DNA of 64,000 nt from Sympetrum striolatum (lineage: Eukaryota > Arthropoda > Insecta > Odonata > Libellulidae), in contig OX388346.1 of assembly GCA_947579665.1 (NCBI GenBank), positions 87,608,615 to 87,672,614 of the forward strand, written 5' to 3'. Position 1 is the first letter of the stretch. Each line of letters opens with the position of its first letter. Made by a program: the position numbers and the translations under genes. The notes under the pieces were generated by a model. It was given only the letters and a program-made list of their open reading frames with translations. It ran no database searches and had not been told where the DNA came from. Positions 22,203 to 37,579 of this stretch are shown one piece after another.

Positions 22203-25149
22203 GGAAAATTGAATATTTCTTCTACATTTGAATAGAACTCGTTAAAATCATTAAAATGAATCAAAACATGAATAATTTCGCTCATTTTTTGGAAACAATA
22301 TGGCCAAAAAACCTGAAATATCAATGATGTTTTTAAAAAAAATTTTGACGTTTTCAGGGTTAACTGCTGAAAAACAATGAATACTTGTGAAGAATTTGGT
22401 AAGATATCGTAGAGAACTTTAAAAAGAGTACAAACATGACTAAATTTGCAATTTGTTAGCAAAATATGGCAAACACATGAATTTTCACCGTTTTTTTTTT
22501 CGAGATTTCGACGTTACTTGAGTTAACTGCTTGTGAAAATTAAACAAAATGTGTATAATTTGGATAGATCTCGTTAATAACTTTAAAATGAGTCCAAAGT
22601 TGATCTGTTTTTCTAAATTTTTAGCAAAATATGGCCAAAAAACTGAAATTTCAACGATTTTTTTTTTCGAATTTTTGACGTATATTGGGTAATGTGCTAT
22701 GAAAAATCTAAAAAATCTAGAATTTTTGGTAGGATCTCGTCAATAAAATTGAAATGAGTACAAACTTTACTAATTTTCTCAATTTTTAGCAAAACATTGC
22801 CAAAAACGGGAAATTTGAGCAATTTGTTTCTATTTTTCTAATATTTTTGGGATAACTGCTGAAAATAATTAAATATTAGTAAAGAATTTGGTTAGATCTC
22901 GTCATAAATATTAAATTGTGTACAAACATGACTAGTTTTGCTGAATATTTAGCAAAATTTGACCAAAAACCTGAAATTTCATCGATTTTTTTTCTAGTTA
23001 TCGACGTTTTTTGGGTTAACTGCTACGAAAAATTGAAAATATCTAATAAATTTTGATAGATATCGTCAATAACATTAAAATGAGTCCAAACTTGTCATGA
23101 TTTTTATCAATTTAGGCAAGATATGGCCAAAATCCTGAAATAAAATGGATTTTTTTCGAGTTTTTGACGTTTTTTGAGTTAACTGCCGCTAACAATTGAA
23201 TATATATATACAAAATTTGGTTAGATCTTGTCAAGAACTTTAAAATGAGTACAAACATGACTAGTTTCCCTGTTTTTTAGCAAAATATGGAACAAAACCT
23301 GAAATCTCAGCGATTTTGTTTTCTAGTTTTCGACGTTTCTAGGGTTAACTGCTATGAAAAATTGAAAATATCTATATAATTTAGATAGATCTCCTCAGAT
23401 ACATTAAGATGAGTACAAACATTTTCCTGTTTTGCTCAATTATTAGCAAAATATGGCCACAAAACTGAAATTTCCATGATTTTATTCAAGTTCTCGACGT
23501 TTTATGGATAACTGCTGAATATTAGTGAAGAATTTGATTTGATCTCGTCAACAACTTTAAAATCAGTTTAAATTTAAACTTTTGTTATCAATTATTAGCA
23601 AAATATGCCCAAAAACCTGAAATTCCATCGATTGTTTTCTAGTTTTCGACGTTTTTTGGGTTATCTGCTGTAAAAAATTGAATATTTCTTCTAAATTTGA
23701 ATAGAACTCGTTAAGAACTTTTAAATGAATCAAAACATGAATAATTGTGCTCATTTTTAAGAAAATTATGGCCAAAAAACCTGTAATTTCACTGATTTTT
23801 TTTTTTTGAAATTTGGACGTTTTCTGGGCTAACTGCTGAAAAAAATGAATATTTGTGAAGAATCTGGTTAGATATCGTCGAGAACTTTAAAAACTTTTAA
23901 ACATGACTATTTTCCCTGATTTTTTAGCAAAATTTGGCACAAAACCTGAAATTTCAGCGATTTTTTTTCGAGTTTTTAAGGTTTTTTGAGTTAACTGCCT
24001 CGAACAATTAAATATATCTATATAATTTGGATAGATCTCGTCAAAAACTTTAAAATGAGTACAAAAATGACTATTTTCCCTGATTTTGTAGCAAAATTTG
24101 GCACAAAACCTGAAATTAAGGCAATTTTGTTTCCTAGTTTTCGAGGTTTTTTGGGTTAACTGCTAGAAAAAATTGGAAATACATAGTAAGTTTTGATAGA
24201 TATCTTCAATAACATTAATGAGAGTCTAAACTTGTCATATTTTTCTCAATTTTAAGCAAGATATGGCTAAAAACCTGAAATTAAATGGATTTTTTTTCTA
24301 GTTTTTGACGTTTTTTATGGTTAACTGCTACAAAAATTGAAAATATCTAGTAAAGTTTCATAGATATCGTCAAAAACATTAATATGAGTACAAGCTTGTC
24401 ATGCTTTTCTCAATTTTAAGCAAGATATGGCCAAAACCCTTAAATTAAATGGATTTTTTTTCGTGTTTTTGACGTTTTCTGGGTTAACTGCTATACAAAA
24501 TTGAAAATATATATAAACGTTAGATAGATATCCTCAAGAATATTAAAATGAGTCCAAAATTGACCTGTTATTCTCAATATCTAGCAAAATATGGCCAAAA
24601 TCCTGAAATTTCATCTATTCCCTTTTTTCGAAATTTCGATGTTTCTTGAGTTAACTGCTTTTAAAAATTGAATACATCTATATAATTTAGATAGATCTCG
24701 TCAGAAACATTAAGATGAGTACAAAAAATTACCTGTTTCGCTCAATTATTAGCAAAATATGACCACAAAAGTGAAATTTCCATGATTTTATTCAAGTTCT
24801 CGACGTTTTTATGGATAACTGCTAAAAAAATTGAATATTAGTGAAGAATATGATTTGATCTCGTCAACAACTTTAAAATCAGTTTAAATTTATCCTGTTT
24901 TTCTCAATAATTAGCAAAATATGGCCACAAACCTGAAATTTCAGTGATTTTTTTCGAGTTTTCGACGTTTTTTGGGTTAACAGCTCCGAAAAATTAAAAA
25001 TATGTAAAAATGTTTATAGATCATGTCGAGAACATTAAAAGGAGTCCAAACTCGACATGTTTTTCTAAATGGTTAGCAAAATATGGCCACAAACATGAAA
25101 TTTCAATGATTATTTTCGAGTTCTTGACGATTTTTGGGTTAACTGCTAA
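22203..25149 (+). repeat. Satellite B HOR block, 18-mer (2947 bp)
   Basis: Corresponds to 15661-18607 at an offset of 6542 bp and to 28745-31691 at the next 6542 bp. Private variants such as AAAACCCTTAAATTAAATGG (24435) recur at 30975. Confidence 0.9.
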
Positions 25150-28100
25150 GGAAAATTGAATATTTCTTCTACATTTGAATAGAACTCGTTAAAATCATTA
25201 AAATGAATCAAAACATGAATAATTTCGCTCATTTTTTGGAAACAATATGGCCAAAAAACCTGAAATATCAATGATGTTTTTAAAAAAAATTTTGACGTTT
25301 TCAGGGTTAACTGCTGAAAAACAATGAATACTTGTGAAGAATTTGGTAAGATATCGTAGAGAACTTTAAAAAGAGTACAAACATGACTAAATTTGCAATT
25401 TGTTAGCAAAATATGGCAAACACATGAATTTTCACCGTTTTTTTTTCGAGATTTCGACGTTACTTGAGTTAACTGCTTGTGAAAATTAAACAAAATGTGT
25501 ATAATTTGGATAGATCTCGTTAATAACTTTAAAATGAGTCCAAAGTTGATCTGTTTTTCTAAATTTTTAGCAAAATATGGCCAAAAAACTGAAATTTCAA
25601 CGATTTTTTTTTTCGAATTTTTGACGTATATTGTGTAATGTGCTATGAAAAATCTAAAAAATCTAGAATTTTTGGTAGGATCTCGTCAATAAAATTGAAA
25701 TGAGTACAAACTTTACTAATTTTCTCAATTTTTAGCAAAACATTGCCAAAAACGTGAAATTTGAGCAATTTGTTTCTATTTTTCTAATATTTTTGGGATA
25801 ACTGCTGAAAATAATTAAATATTAGTAAAGAATTTGGTTAGATCTCGTCATAAATATTAAATTGTGTACAAACATGACTAGTTTTGCTGAATATTTAGCA
25901 AAATTTGACCAAAAACCTGAAATTTCATCGATTTTTTTTCTAGTTTTCGACGTTTTTTGGGTTAACTGCTACGAAAAATTGAAAATATCTAATAAATTTT
26001 GATAGATATCGTCAATAACATTAAAATGAGTCCAAACTTGTCATGATTTTTATCAATTTAGGCAAGATATGGCCAAAATCCTGAAATAAAATGGATTTTT
26101 TTCGAGTTTTTGACGTTTTTTGAGTTAACTGCCGCTAACAATTGAATATATATATACAAAATTTGGTTAGATCTTGTCAAGAACTTTAAAATGAGTACAA
26201 ACATGACTAGTTTCCCTGTTTTTTAGCAAAATATGGAACAAAACCTGAAATCTCAGCGATTTTGTTTTCTAGTTTTCGACGTTTCTAGGGTTAACTGCTA
26301 TGAAAAATTGAAAATATCTATATAATTTAGATAGATCTCCTCAGATACATTAAGATGAGTACAAACATTTTCCTGTTTTGCTCAATTATTAGCAAAATAT
26401 GGCCACAAAACTGAAATTTCCATGATTTTATTCAAGTTCTCGACGTTTTATGGATAACTGCTGAATATTAGTGAAGAATTTGATTTGATCTCGTCAACAA
26501 CTTTAAAATCAGTTTAAATTTAAACTTTTGTTATCAATTATTAGCAAAATATGCCCAAAAACCTGAAATTCCATCGATTGTTTTCTAGTTTTCGACGTTT
26601 TTTGGGTTATCTGCTGTAAAAAATTGAATATTTCTTCTAAATTTGAATAGAACTCGTTAAGAACTTTTAAATGAATCAAAACATGAATAATTGTGCTCAT
26701 TTTTAAGAAAATTATGGCCAAAAAACCTGTAATTTCACTGATTTTTTTTTTTGAAATTTGGACGTTTTCTGGGCTAACTGCTGAAAAAAAATGAATATTT
26801 GCGAAGAATCTGGTTAGATATCGTCGAGAACTTTAAAAACTTTTAAACATGACTGTTTTCCCTGATGTTTTAGCAAAATTTGGCACAAAACCTGAAATTT
26901 CAGCGATTTTTTTTCGAGTTTTTAAGGTTTTTTGAGTTAACTGCCTCGAACAATTAAATATATCTATATAATTTGGATAGATCTCGTCAAAAACTTTAAA
27001 ATGAATACAAAAATGACTATTTTCCCTGATTTTGTAGCAAAATTTGGCACAAAACCTGAAATTAAGGCAATTTTGTTTCCTAGTTTTCGAGGTTTTTTGG
27101 GTTAACTGCTAAAAAAAATTGGAAATACATAGTAAGTTTTGATAGATATCTTCAATAACATTAATGTGAGTCCAAACTTGTCATATTTTTCTCAATTTTA
27201 AGCAAGATATGGCTAAAAACCTGAAATTAAATGGAATTTTTTTCTAGTTTTTGACGTTTCTAGGGTTAACTGCTATGAAAAATTGAAAAAATCTAGTCAA
27301 CATTGATAGATATCGTCAATAACATTAAAATGAGTCCAAACTTGACCTGTTTTTCTTAATATTTAGCAAAATATGGCCAAAATCCTGAAATTTCATCATT
27401 TTCTTTTTTCGAGTTTTCCAAGTATCTTGTGTTAACTGTTTCAAAAAATTGCAAACATCTATATAATTTAGAAAGATCTCCTCAGAAACATTAAGATGAG
27501 TACAAACATTTTCCTGTTTTGCTCAATTATTAGCAAAATATGGCCACAAAACTGAAATTTCCATGATTTTATTCAAGTTCTCGACGTTTTATGGATAACT
27601 GCTGAATATTAGTGAAGAAGTTGATTTGATCTCGTCAAAAACTTTAAAATGAGTACAAAAATGACTATTTTCCCTTATTTTGTAGCAAAATTTGGCACAA
27701 AACCTGAAATTAAGGCAATTTTGTTTCCTAGTTTTCGAGGTTTTTTGGGTTAACTGCTAGAAAAAATTGGAAATACATAGTAAGTTTTGATAGATATCTT
27801 CAATAACATTAATGAGAGTCTAAACTTGTCATATTTTTCTCAATTTTAAGCAAGATATGGCTAAAAACCTGAAATTAAATGGATTTTTTTTCTAGTTTTT
27901 GACGTTTTTTATGGTTAACTGCTACAAAAATTGAAAATATCTAGTAAAGTTTCATAGATATCGTCAAAAACATTAAAATGAGTCCAAACCTGTCATGTTT
28001 TTCTCAATTTTAAGCAAGATATGGCCAAAAACCTGAAATTAAATGTATTTTTTTTTCGTGTTTTTGACGTTTTTTGGGTTAACTGCTATACAAAATTGAA

Positions 28101-28744
28101 AATATATATAAACGTTAGATAGATATCCTCAAGAATATTAAAATGAGTCCAAAATTGACCTGTTATTCTCAATATCTAGCAAAATATGGCCAAAATCCTG
28201 AAATTTCATCTATTCCCTTTTTTCGAAATTTCGATGTTTCTTGAGTTAACTGCTTTTAAAAATTGAATACATCTATATAATTTAGATAGATCTCGTCAGA
28301 AACATTAAGATGAGTACAAAAAATTACCTGTTTCGCTCAATTATTAGCAAAATATGACCACAAAAGTGAAATTTCCATGATTTTATTCAAGTTCTCGACG
28401 TTTTTATGGATAACTGCTAAAAAAATTGAATATTAGTGAAGAATATGATTTGATCTCGTCAACAACTTTAAAATCAGTTTAAATTTATCCTGTTTTTCTC
28501 AATAATTAGCAAAATATGGCCACAAACCTGAAATTTCAGTGATTTTTTTCGAGTTTTCGACGTTTTTTGGGTTAACAGCTCCGAAAAATTAAAAATATGT
28601 AAAAATGTTTATAGATCATGTCGAGAACATTAAAAGGAGTCCAAACTCGACATGTTTTTCTAAATGGTTAGCAAAATATGGCCACAAACATGAAATTTCA
28701 ATGATTATTTTCGAGTTCTTGACGATTTTTGGGTTAACTGCTAA
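25150..28744 (+). repeat. Satellite B HOR block, 22-mer (3595 bp)
   Basis: Second copy of the 22-mer form. It shares with 18608-22202 the variants ATTTGCGAAGAATCTGG and CCCTGATGTTTTAGC, which are absent from 18-mer blocks. Confidence 0.9.
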
Positions 28745-31691
28745 GGAAAATTGAATATTTCTTCTACATTTGAATAGAACTCGTTAAAATCATTAAAATG
28801 AATCAAAACATGAATAATTTCGCTCATTTTTTGGAAACAATATGGCCAAAAAACCTGAAATATCAATGATGTTTTTAAAAAAAATTTTGACGTTTTCAGG
28901 GTTAACTGCTGAAAAACAATGAATACTTGTGAAGAATTTGGTAAGATATCGTAGAGAACTTTAAAAAGAGTACAAACATGACTAAATTTGCAATTTGTTA
29001 GCAAAATATGGCAAACACATGAATTTTCACCGTTTTTTTTTTCGAGATTTCGACGTTACTTGAGTTAACTGCTTGTGAAAATTAAACAAAATGTGTATAA
29101 TTTGGATAGATCTCGTTAATAACTTTAAAATGAGTCCAAAGTTGATCTGTTTTTCTAAATTTTTAGCAAAATATGGCCAAAAAACTGAAATTTCAACGAT
29201 TTTTTTTTTCGAATTTTTGACGTATATTGGGTAATGTGCTATGAAAAATCTAAAAAATCTAGAATTTTTGGTAGGATCTCGTCAATAAAATTGAAATGAG
29301 TACAAACTTTACTAATTTTCTCAATTTTTAGCAAAACATTGCCAAAAACGGGAAATTTGAGCAATTTGTTTCTATTTTTCTAATATTTTTGGGATAACTG
29401 CTGAAAATAATTAAATATTAGTAAAGAATTTGGTTAGATCTCGTCATAAATATTAAATTGTGTACAAACATGACTAGTTTTGCTGAATATTTAGCAAAAT
29501 TTGACCAAAAACCTGAAATTTCATCGATTTTTTTTCTAGTTATCGACGTTTTTTGGGTTAACTGCTACGAAAAATTGAAAATATCTAATAAATTTTGATA
29601 GATATCGTCAATAACATTAAAATGAGTCCAAACTTGTCATGATTTTTATCAATTTAGGCAAGATATGGCCAAAATCCTGAAATAAAATGGATTTTTTTCG
29701 AGTTTTTGACGTTTTTTGAGTTAACTGCCGCTAACAATTGAATATATATATACAAAATTTGGTTAGATCTTGTCAAGAACTTTAAAATGAGTACAAACAT
29801 GACTAGTTTCCCTGTTTTTTAGCAAAATATGGAACAAAACCTGAAATCTCAGCGATTTTGTTTTCTAGTTTTCGACGTTTCTAGGGTTAACTGCTATGAA
29901 AAATTGAAAATATCTATATAATTTAGATAGATCTCCTCAGATACATTAAGATGAGTACAAACATTTTCCTGTTTTGCTCAATTATTAGCAAAATATGGCC
30001 ACAAAACTGAAATTTCCATGATTTTATTCAAGTTCTCGACGTTTTATGGATAACTGCTGAATATTAGTGAAGAATTTGATTTGATCTCGTCAACAACTTT
30101 AAAATCAGTTTAAATTTAAACTTTTGTTATCAATTATTAGCAAAATATGCCCAAAAACCTGAAATTCCATCGATTGTTTTCTAGTTTTCGACGTTTTTTG
30201 GGTTATCTGCTGTAAAAAATTGAATATTTCTTCTAAATTTGAATAGAACTCGTTAAGAACTTTTAAATGAATCAAAACATGAATAATTGTGCTCATTTTT
30301 AAGAAAATTATGGCCAAAAAACCTGTAATTTCACTGATTTTTTTTTTTTGAAATTTGGACGTTTTCTGGGCTAACTGCTGAAAAAAATGAATATTTGTGA
30401 AGAATCTGGTTAGATATCGTCGAGAACTTTAAAAACTTTTAAACATGACTATTTTCCCTGATTTTTTAGCAAAATTTGGCACAAAACCTGAAATTTCAGC
30501 GATTTTTTTTCGAGTTTTTAAGGTTTTTTGAGTTAACTGCCTCGAACAATTAAATATATCTATATAATTTGGATAGATCTCGTCAAAAACTTTAAAATGA
30601 GTACAAAAATGACTATTTTCCCTGATTTTGTAGCAAAATTTGGCACAAAACCTGAAATTAAGGCAATTTTGTTTCCTAGTTTTCGAGGTTTTTTGGGTTA
30701 ACTGCTAGAAAAAATTGGAAATACATAGTAAGTTTTGATAGATATCTTCAATAACATTAATGAGAGTCTAAACTTGTCATATTTTTCTCAATTTTAAGCA
30801 AGATATGGCTAAAAACCTGAAATTAAATGGATTTTTTTTCTAGTTTTTGACGTTTTTTATGGTTAACTGCTACAAAAATTGAAAATATCTAGTAAAGTTT
30901 CATAGATATCGTCAAAAACATTAATATGAGTACAAGCTTGTCATGCTTTTCTCAATTTTAAGCAAGATATGGCCAAAACCCTTAAATTAAATGGATTTTT
31001 TTTCGTGTTTTTGACGTTTTCTGGGTTAACTGCTATACAAAATTGAAAATATATATAAACGTTAGATAGATATCCTCAAGAATATTAAAATGAGTCCAAA
31101 ATTGACCTGTTATTCTCAATATCTAGCAAAATATGGCCAAAATCCTGAAATTTCATCTATTCCCTTTTTTCGAAATTTCGATGTTTCTTGAGTTAACTGC
31201 TTTTAAAAATTGAATACATCTATATAATTTAGATAGATCTCGTCAGAAACATTAAGATGAGTACAAAAAATTACCTGTTTCGCTCAATTATTAGCAAAAT
31301 ATGACCACAAAAGTGAAATTTCCATGATTTTATTCAAGTTCTCGACGTTTTTATGGATAACTGCTAAAAAAATTGAATATTAGTGAAGAATATGATTTGA
31401 TCTCGTCAACAACTTTAAAATCAGTTTAAATTTATCCTGTTTTTCTCAATAATTAGCAAAATATGGCCACAAACCTGAAATTTCAGTGATTTTTTTCGAG
31501 TTTTCGACGTTTTTTGGGTTAACAGCTCCGAAAAATTAAAAATATGTAAAAATGTTTATAGATCATGTCGAGAACATTAAAAGGAGTCCAAACTCGACAT
31601 GTTTTTCTAAATGGTTAGCAAAATATGGCCACAAACATGAAATTTCAATGATTATTTTCGAGTTCTTGACGATTTTTGGGTTAACTGCTAA
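28745..31691 (+). repeat. Satellite B HOR block, 18-mer (2947 bp)
   Basis: Nearly base-for-base copy of 22203-25149. After this block the 22-mer form no longer appears. Confidence 0.9.
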
Positions 31692-34635
31692 GGAAAATTG
31701 AATATTTCTTCTACATTTGAATAGAACTCGTTAAAATCATTAAAATGAATCAAAACATGAATAATTTCGCTCATTTTTTGGAAACAATATGGCCAAAAAA
31801 CCTGAAATATCAATGATGTTTTTAAAAAAAATTTTGACGTTTTCAGGGTTAACTGCTGAAAAACAATGAATACTTGTGAAGAATTTGGTAAGATATCGTA
31901 GAGAACTTTAAAAAGAGTACAAACATGACTAAATTTGCAATTTGTTAGCAAAATATGGCAAACACATGAATTTTCACCGTTTTTTTTTCGAGATTTCGAC
32001 GTTACTTGAGTTAACTGCTTGTGAAAATTAAACAAAATGTGTATAATTTGGATAGATCTCGTTAATAACTTTAAAATGAGTCCAAAGTTGATCTGTTTTT
32101 CTAAATTTTTAGCAAAATATGGCCAAAAAACTGAAATTTCAACGATTTTTTTTTTCGAATTTTTGACGTATATTGGGTAATGTGCTATGAAAAATCTAAA
32201 AAATCTAGAATTTTTGGTAGGATCTCGTCAATAAAATTGAAATGAGTACAAACTTTACTAATTTTCTCAATTTTTAGCAAAACATTGCCAAAAACGTGAA
32301 ATTTGAGCAATTTGTTTCTATTTTTCTAATATTTTTGGGATAACTGCTGAAAATAATTAAATATTAGTAAAGAATTTGGTTAGATCTCGTCATAAATATT
32401 AAATTGTGTACAAACATGACTAGTTTTGCTGAATATTTAGCAAAATTTGACCAAAAACCTGAAATTTCATCGATTTTTTTTCTAGTTATCGACGTTTTTT
32501 GGGTTAACTGCTACGAAAAATTGAAAATATCTAATAAATTTTGATAGATATCGTCAATATCATTAAAATGAGTCCAAACTTGTCATGATTTTTATCAATT
32601 TAGGCAAGATATGGCCAAAATCCTGAAATAAAATGGATTTTTTTCGAGTTTTTGACGTTTTTTGAGTTAACTGCCGCTAACAATTGAATATATATATACA
32701 AAATTTGGTTAGATCTTGTCAAGAACTTTAAAATGAGTACAAACATGACAAGTTTCCCTGTTTTTTAGCAAAATATGGAACAAAACCTGAAATCTCAGCG
32801 ATTTTGTTTTCTAGTTTTCGACGTTTCTAGGGTTAACTGCTATGAAAAATTGAAAATATCTATATAATTTAGATAGATCTCCTCAGATACATTAAGATGA
32901 GTACAAACATTTTCCTGTTTTGCTCAATTATTAGCAAAATATGGCCACAAAACTGAAATTTCCATGATTTTATTCAAGTTCTCGACGTTTTATGGATAAC
33001 TGCTGAATATTAGTGAAGAATTTGATTTGATCTCGTCAACAACTTTAAAATCAGTTTAAATTTAAACTTTTGTTATCAATTATTAGCAAAATATGCCCAA
33101 AAACCTGAAATTCCATCGATTGTTTTCTAGTTTTCGACGTTTTTTGGGTAATCTGCTGTAAAAAATTGAATATTTCTTCTAAATTTGAATAGAACTCGTT
33201 AAGAACTTTTAAATGAATCAAAACATGAATAATTGTGCTCATTTTTAAGAAAATTATGGCCAAAAAACCTGTAATTTCACTGATTTTTTTTTGAAATTTG
33301 GACGTTTTCTGGGCTAACTGCTGAAAAAAAATTAATATTTGTGAAGAATCTGGTTAGATATCGTGGAGAAATTTAAAAACTTTTAAACATGACTATTTTC
33401 CCTGATTTTTTAGCAAAATTTGGCACAAAACCTGAAATTTCAGCGATTTTTTTTCGAGTTTTTAAGGTTTTTTGAGTTAACTGCCTCGAACAATTAAATA
33501 TATCTATATAATTTGGATAGATCTCGTCAAAAACTTTAAAATGAGTACAAAAATGACTATTTTCCCTGATTTTGTAGCAAAATTTGGCACAAAACCTGAA
33601 ATTAAGGCAATTTTGTTTCCTAGTTTTCGAGGTTTTTTGGGTTAACTGCTAGAAAAAATTGGAAATACATAGTAAGTTTTGATAGATATCTTCAATAACA
33701 TTAATGAGAGTCTAAACTTGTCATATTTTTCTCAATTTTAAGCAAGATATGGCTAAAAACCTGAAATTAAATGGATTTTTTTTCTAGTTTTTGACGTTTT
33801 TTATGGTTAACTGCTACAAAAATTGAAAATATCTAGTAAAGTTTCATAGATATCGTCAAAAACATTAATATGAGTACAAACTTGTCATGCTTTTCTCAAT
33901 TTTAAGCAAGATATGGCCAAAAACCTGAAATTAAATGGATTTTTTTTCGTGTTTTTGACGTTTTCTGGGTTAACTGCTATACAAAATTGAAAATATATAT
34001 AAACGTTAGATAGATATCCTCAAGAATATTAAAATGAGTCCAAAATTGACCTGTTATTCTCAATATCTAGCAAAATATGGCCAAAATCCTGAAATTTCAT
34101 CTATTCCCTTTTTTCGAAATTTCGATGTTTCTTGAGTTAACTGCTTTTAAAAATTGAATACATCTATATAATTTAGATAGATCTCGTCAGAAACATTAAG
34201 ATGAGTACAAAAAATTACCTGTTTCGCTCAATTATTAGCAAAATATGACCACAAAAGTGAAATTTCCATGATTTTATTCAAGTTCTCGACGTTTTTATGG
34301 ATAACTGCTAAAAAAATTGAATATTAGTGAAGAATATGATTTGATCTCGTCAACAACTTTAAAATCAGTTTAAATTTATCCTGTTTTTCTCAATAATTAG
34401 CAAAATATGGCCACAAACCTGAAATTTCAGTGATTTTTTTCGAGTTTTCGACGTTTTTTGGGTTAACAGCTCCGAAAAATTAAAAATATGTAAAAATGTT
34501 TATAGATCATGTCGAGAACATTAAAAGGAGTCCAAACTCGACATGTTTTTCTAAATGGTTAGCAAAATATGGCCACAAACATGAAATTTCAATGATTATT
34601 TTCGAGTTCTTGACGATTTTTGGGTTAACTGCTAA
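31692..34635 (+). repeat. Satellite B HOR block, 18-mer (2944 bp)
   Basis: 18-mer with variants shared with the next block: ATATCGTGGAGAAATTTAAA near 33360, AAAAAATTAATATTTGTG, and CAATATCATTAAAATG near 32556. Confidence 0.9.
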
Positions 34636-37579
34636 GGAAAATTGAATATTTCTTCTACATTTGAATAGAACTCGTTAAAATCATTAAAATGAATCAAAAC
34701 ATGAATAATTTCGCTCATTTTTTGGAAACAATATGGCCAAAAAACCTGAAATATCAATGATGTTTTTAAAAAAAATTTTGACGTTTTCAGGGTTAACTGC
34801 TGAAAAACAATGAATACTTGTGAAGAATTTGGTAAGATATCGTAGAGAACTTTAAAAAGAGTACAAACATGACTAAATTTGCAATTTGTTAGCAAAATAT
34901 GGCAAACACATGAATTTTCACCGTTTTTTTTTCGAGATTTCGACGTTACTTGAGTTAACTGCTTGTGAAAATTAAACAAAATGTGTATAATTTGGATAGA
35001 TCTCGTTAATAACTTTAAAATGAGTCCAAAGTTGATCTGTTTTTCTAAATTTTTAGCAAAATATGGCCAAAAAACTGAAATTTCAACGATTTTTTTTTTC
35101 GAATTTTTGACGTATATTGGGTAATGTGATATGAAAAATTGAAAAAATCTAGAATTTTTGGTAGGATCTCGTCAATAAAATTGAAATGAGTACAAACTTT
35201 ACTAATTTTCTCAATTTTTAGCAAAACATTGCCAAAAACGTGAAATTTGAGCAATTTGTTTCTATTTTTCTAATATTTTTGGGATAACTGCTGAAAATAA
35301 TTAAATATTAGTAAAGAATTTGGTTAGATCTCGTCATAAATATTAAATTGTGTACAAACATGACTAGTTTTGCTGAATATTTAGCAAAATTTGACCAAAA
35401 ACCTGAAATTTCATCGATTTTTTTTCTAGTTATCGACGTTTTTTGGGTTAACTGCTACGAAAAATTGAAAATATCTAATAAATTTTGATAGATATCGTCA
35501 ATATCATTAAAATGAGTCCAAACTTGTCATGATTTTTATCAATTTAGGCAAGATATGGCCAAAATCCTGAAATAAAATGGATTTTTTTCGAGTTTTTGAC
35601 GTTTTTTGAGTTAAATGCCGCTAAGAATTGAATATATATATACAAAATTTGGTTAGATCTTGTCAAGAACTTTAAAATGAGTACAAACATGACTAGTTTC
35701 CCTGTTTTTTAGCAAAATATGGAACAAAACCTGAAATCTCAGCGATTTTGTTTTCTAGTTTTCGACGTTTCTAGGGTTAACTGCTATGAAAAATTGAAAA
35801 TATCTATATAATTTAGATAGATCTCCTCAGATACATTAAGATGAGTACAAACATTTTCCTGTTTTGCTCAATTATTAGCAAAATATGGCCACAAAACTGA
35901 AATTTCCATGATTTTATTCAAGTTCTCGACGTTTTATGGATAACTGCTGAATATTAGTGAAGAATTTGATTTGATCTCGTCAACAACTTTAAAATCAGTT
36001 TAAATTTAAACTTTTGTTATCAATTATTAGCAAAATATGCCCAAAAACCTGAAATTCCATCGATTGTTTTCTAGTTTTCGACGTTTTTTGGGTTATCTGC
36101 TGTAAAAAATTGAATATTTCTTCTAAATTTGAATAGAACTCGTTAAGAACTTTTAAATGAATCAAAACATGAATAATTGTGCTCATTTTCAAGAAAATTA
36201 TGGCCAAAAAACCTGTAATTTCACTGATTTTTTTTTGAAATTTGGACGTTTTCTGGGCTAACTGCTGAAAAAAAATTAATATTTGTGAAGAATCTGGTTA
36301 GATATCGTGGAGAAATTTAAAAACTTTTAAACATGACTATTTTCCCTGATTTTTTAGCAAAATTTGGCACAAAACCTGAAATTTCAGCGATTTTTTTTCG
36401 AGTTTTTAAGGTTTTTTGAGTTAACTGCCTCGAACAATTAAATATATCTATATAATTTGGATAGATCTCGTCAAAAACTTTAAAATGAGTACAAAAATGA
36501 CTATTTTCCCTGATTTTGTAGCAAAATTTGGCACAAAACCTGAAATTAAGGCAATTTTGTTTCCCAGTTTTCGAGGTTTTTTGGGTTAACTGCTAAAAAA
36601 AATTGGAAATACATAGTAAGTTTTGATAGATATCTTCAATAACATTAATGAGAGTCTAAACTTGTCATATTTTTCTCAATTTTAAGCAAGATATGGCTAA
36701 AAACCTGAAATTAAATGGAATTTTTTTCTAGTTTTTGACGTTTCTAGGGTTAACTGCTATGAAAAATTGAAAATATCTAATAAATTTTGATAGATATCGT
36801 CAATAAAATTAAAATGAGTCCAAACCTGTCATGTTTTTCTCAATTTTAAGCAAGATATGGCCAAAAACCTGAAATTAAATGGATTTTTTTTCGTGTTTTT
36901 GACGTTTTTTGGGTTAACTGCTATACAAAATTGAAAATATATAAAAACGTTAGATAGATATCGTCAAGAATATTAAAATGAGTCCAAAATTGACCTGTTA
37001 TTCTCAATATCTAGCAAAATATGGCCAAAATCCTGAAATTTCATCTATTCCCTTTTTTCGAAATTTCGATGTTTCTTGAGTTAACTGCTTTTAAAAATTG
37101 AATACATCTATATAATTTAGATAGATCTCGTCAGAAACATTAAGATGAGTACAAAAAATTACCTGTTTCGCTCAATTATTAGCAAAATATGACCACAAAA
37201 GTGAAATTTCCATGATTTTATTCAAGTTCTCGACGTTTTTATGGATAACTGCTAAAAAAATTGAATATTAGTGAAGAATATGATTTGATCTCGTCAACAA
37301 CTTTAAAATCAGTTTAAATTTATCCTGTTTTTCTCAATAATTAGCAAAATATGGCCACAAACCTGAAATTTCAGTGATTTTTTTCGAGTTTTCGACGTTT
37401 TTTGGGTTAACAGCTCCGAAAAATTAAAAATATGTAAAAATGTTTATAGATCATGTCGAGAACATTAAAAGGAGTCCAAACTCGACATGTTTTTCTAAAT
37501 GGTTAGCAAAATATGGCCACAAACATGAAATTTCAATGATTATTTTCGAGTTCTTGACGATTTTTGGGTTAACTGCTAA
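34636..37579 (+). repeat. Satellite B HOR block, 18-mer (2944 bp), mosaic
   Basis: Shares GTGGAGAAATTTAAA with the block before. Around 36718-36830 it carries a segment (GACGTTTCTAGGGTTAACTG followed by ATCTAATAAATTTTG) that resembles other monomer types, suggesting gene conversion or a local exchange. Confidence 0.85.
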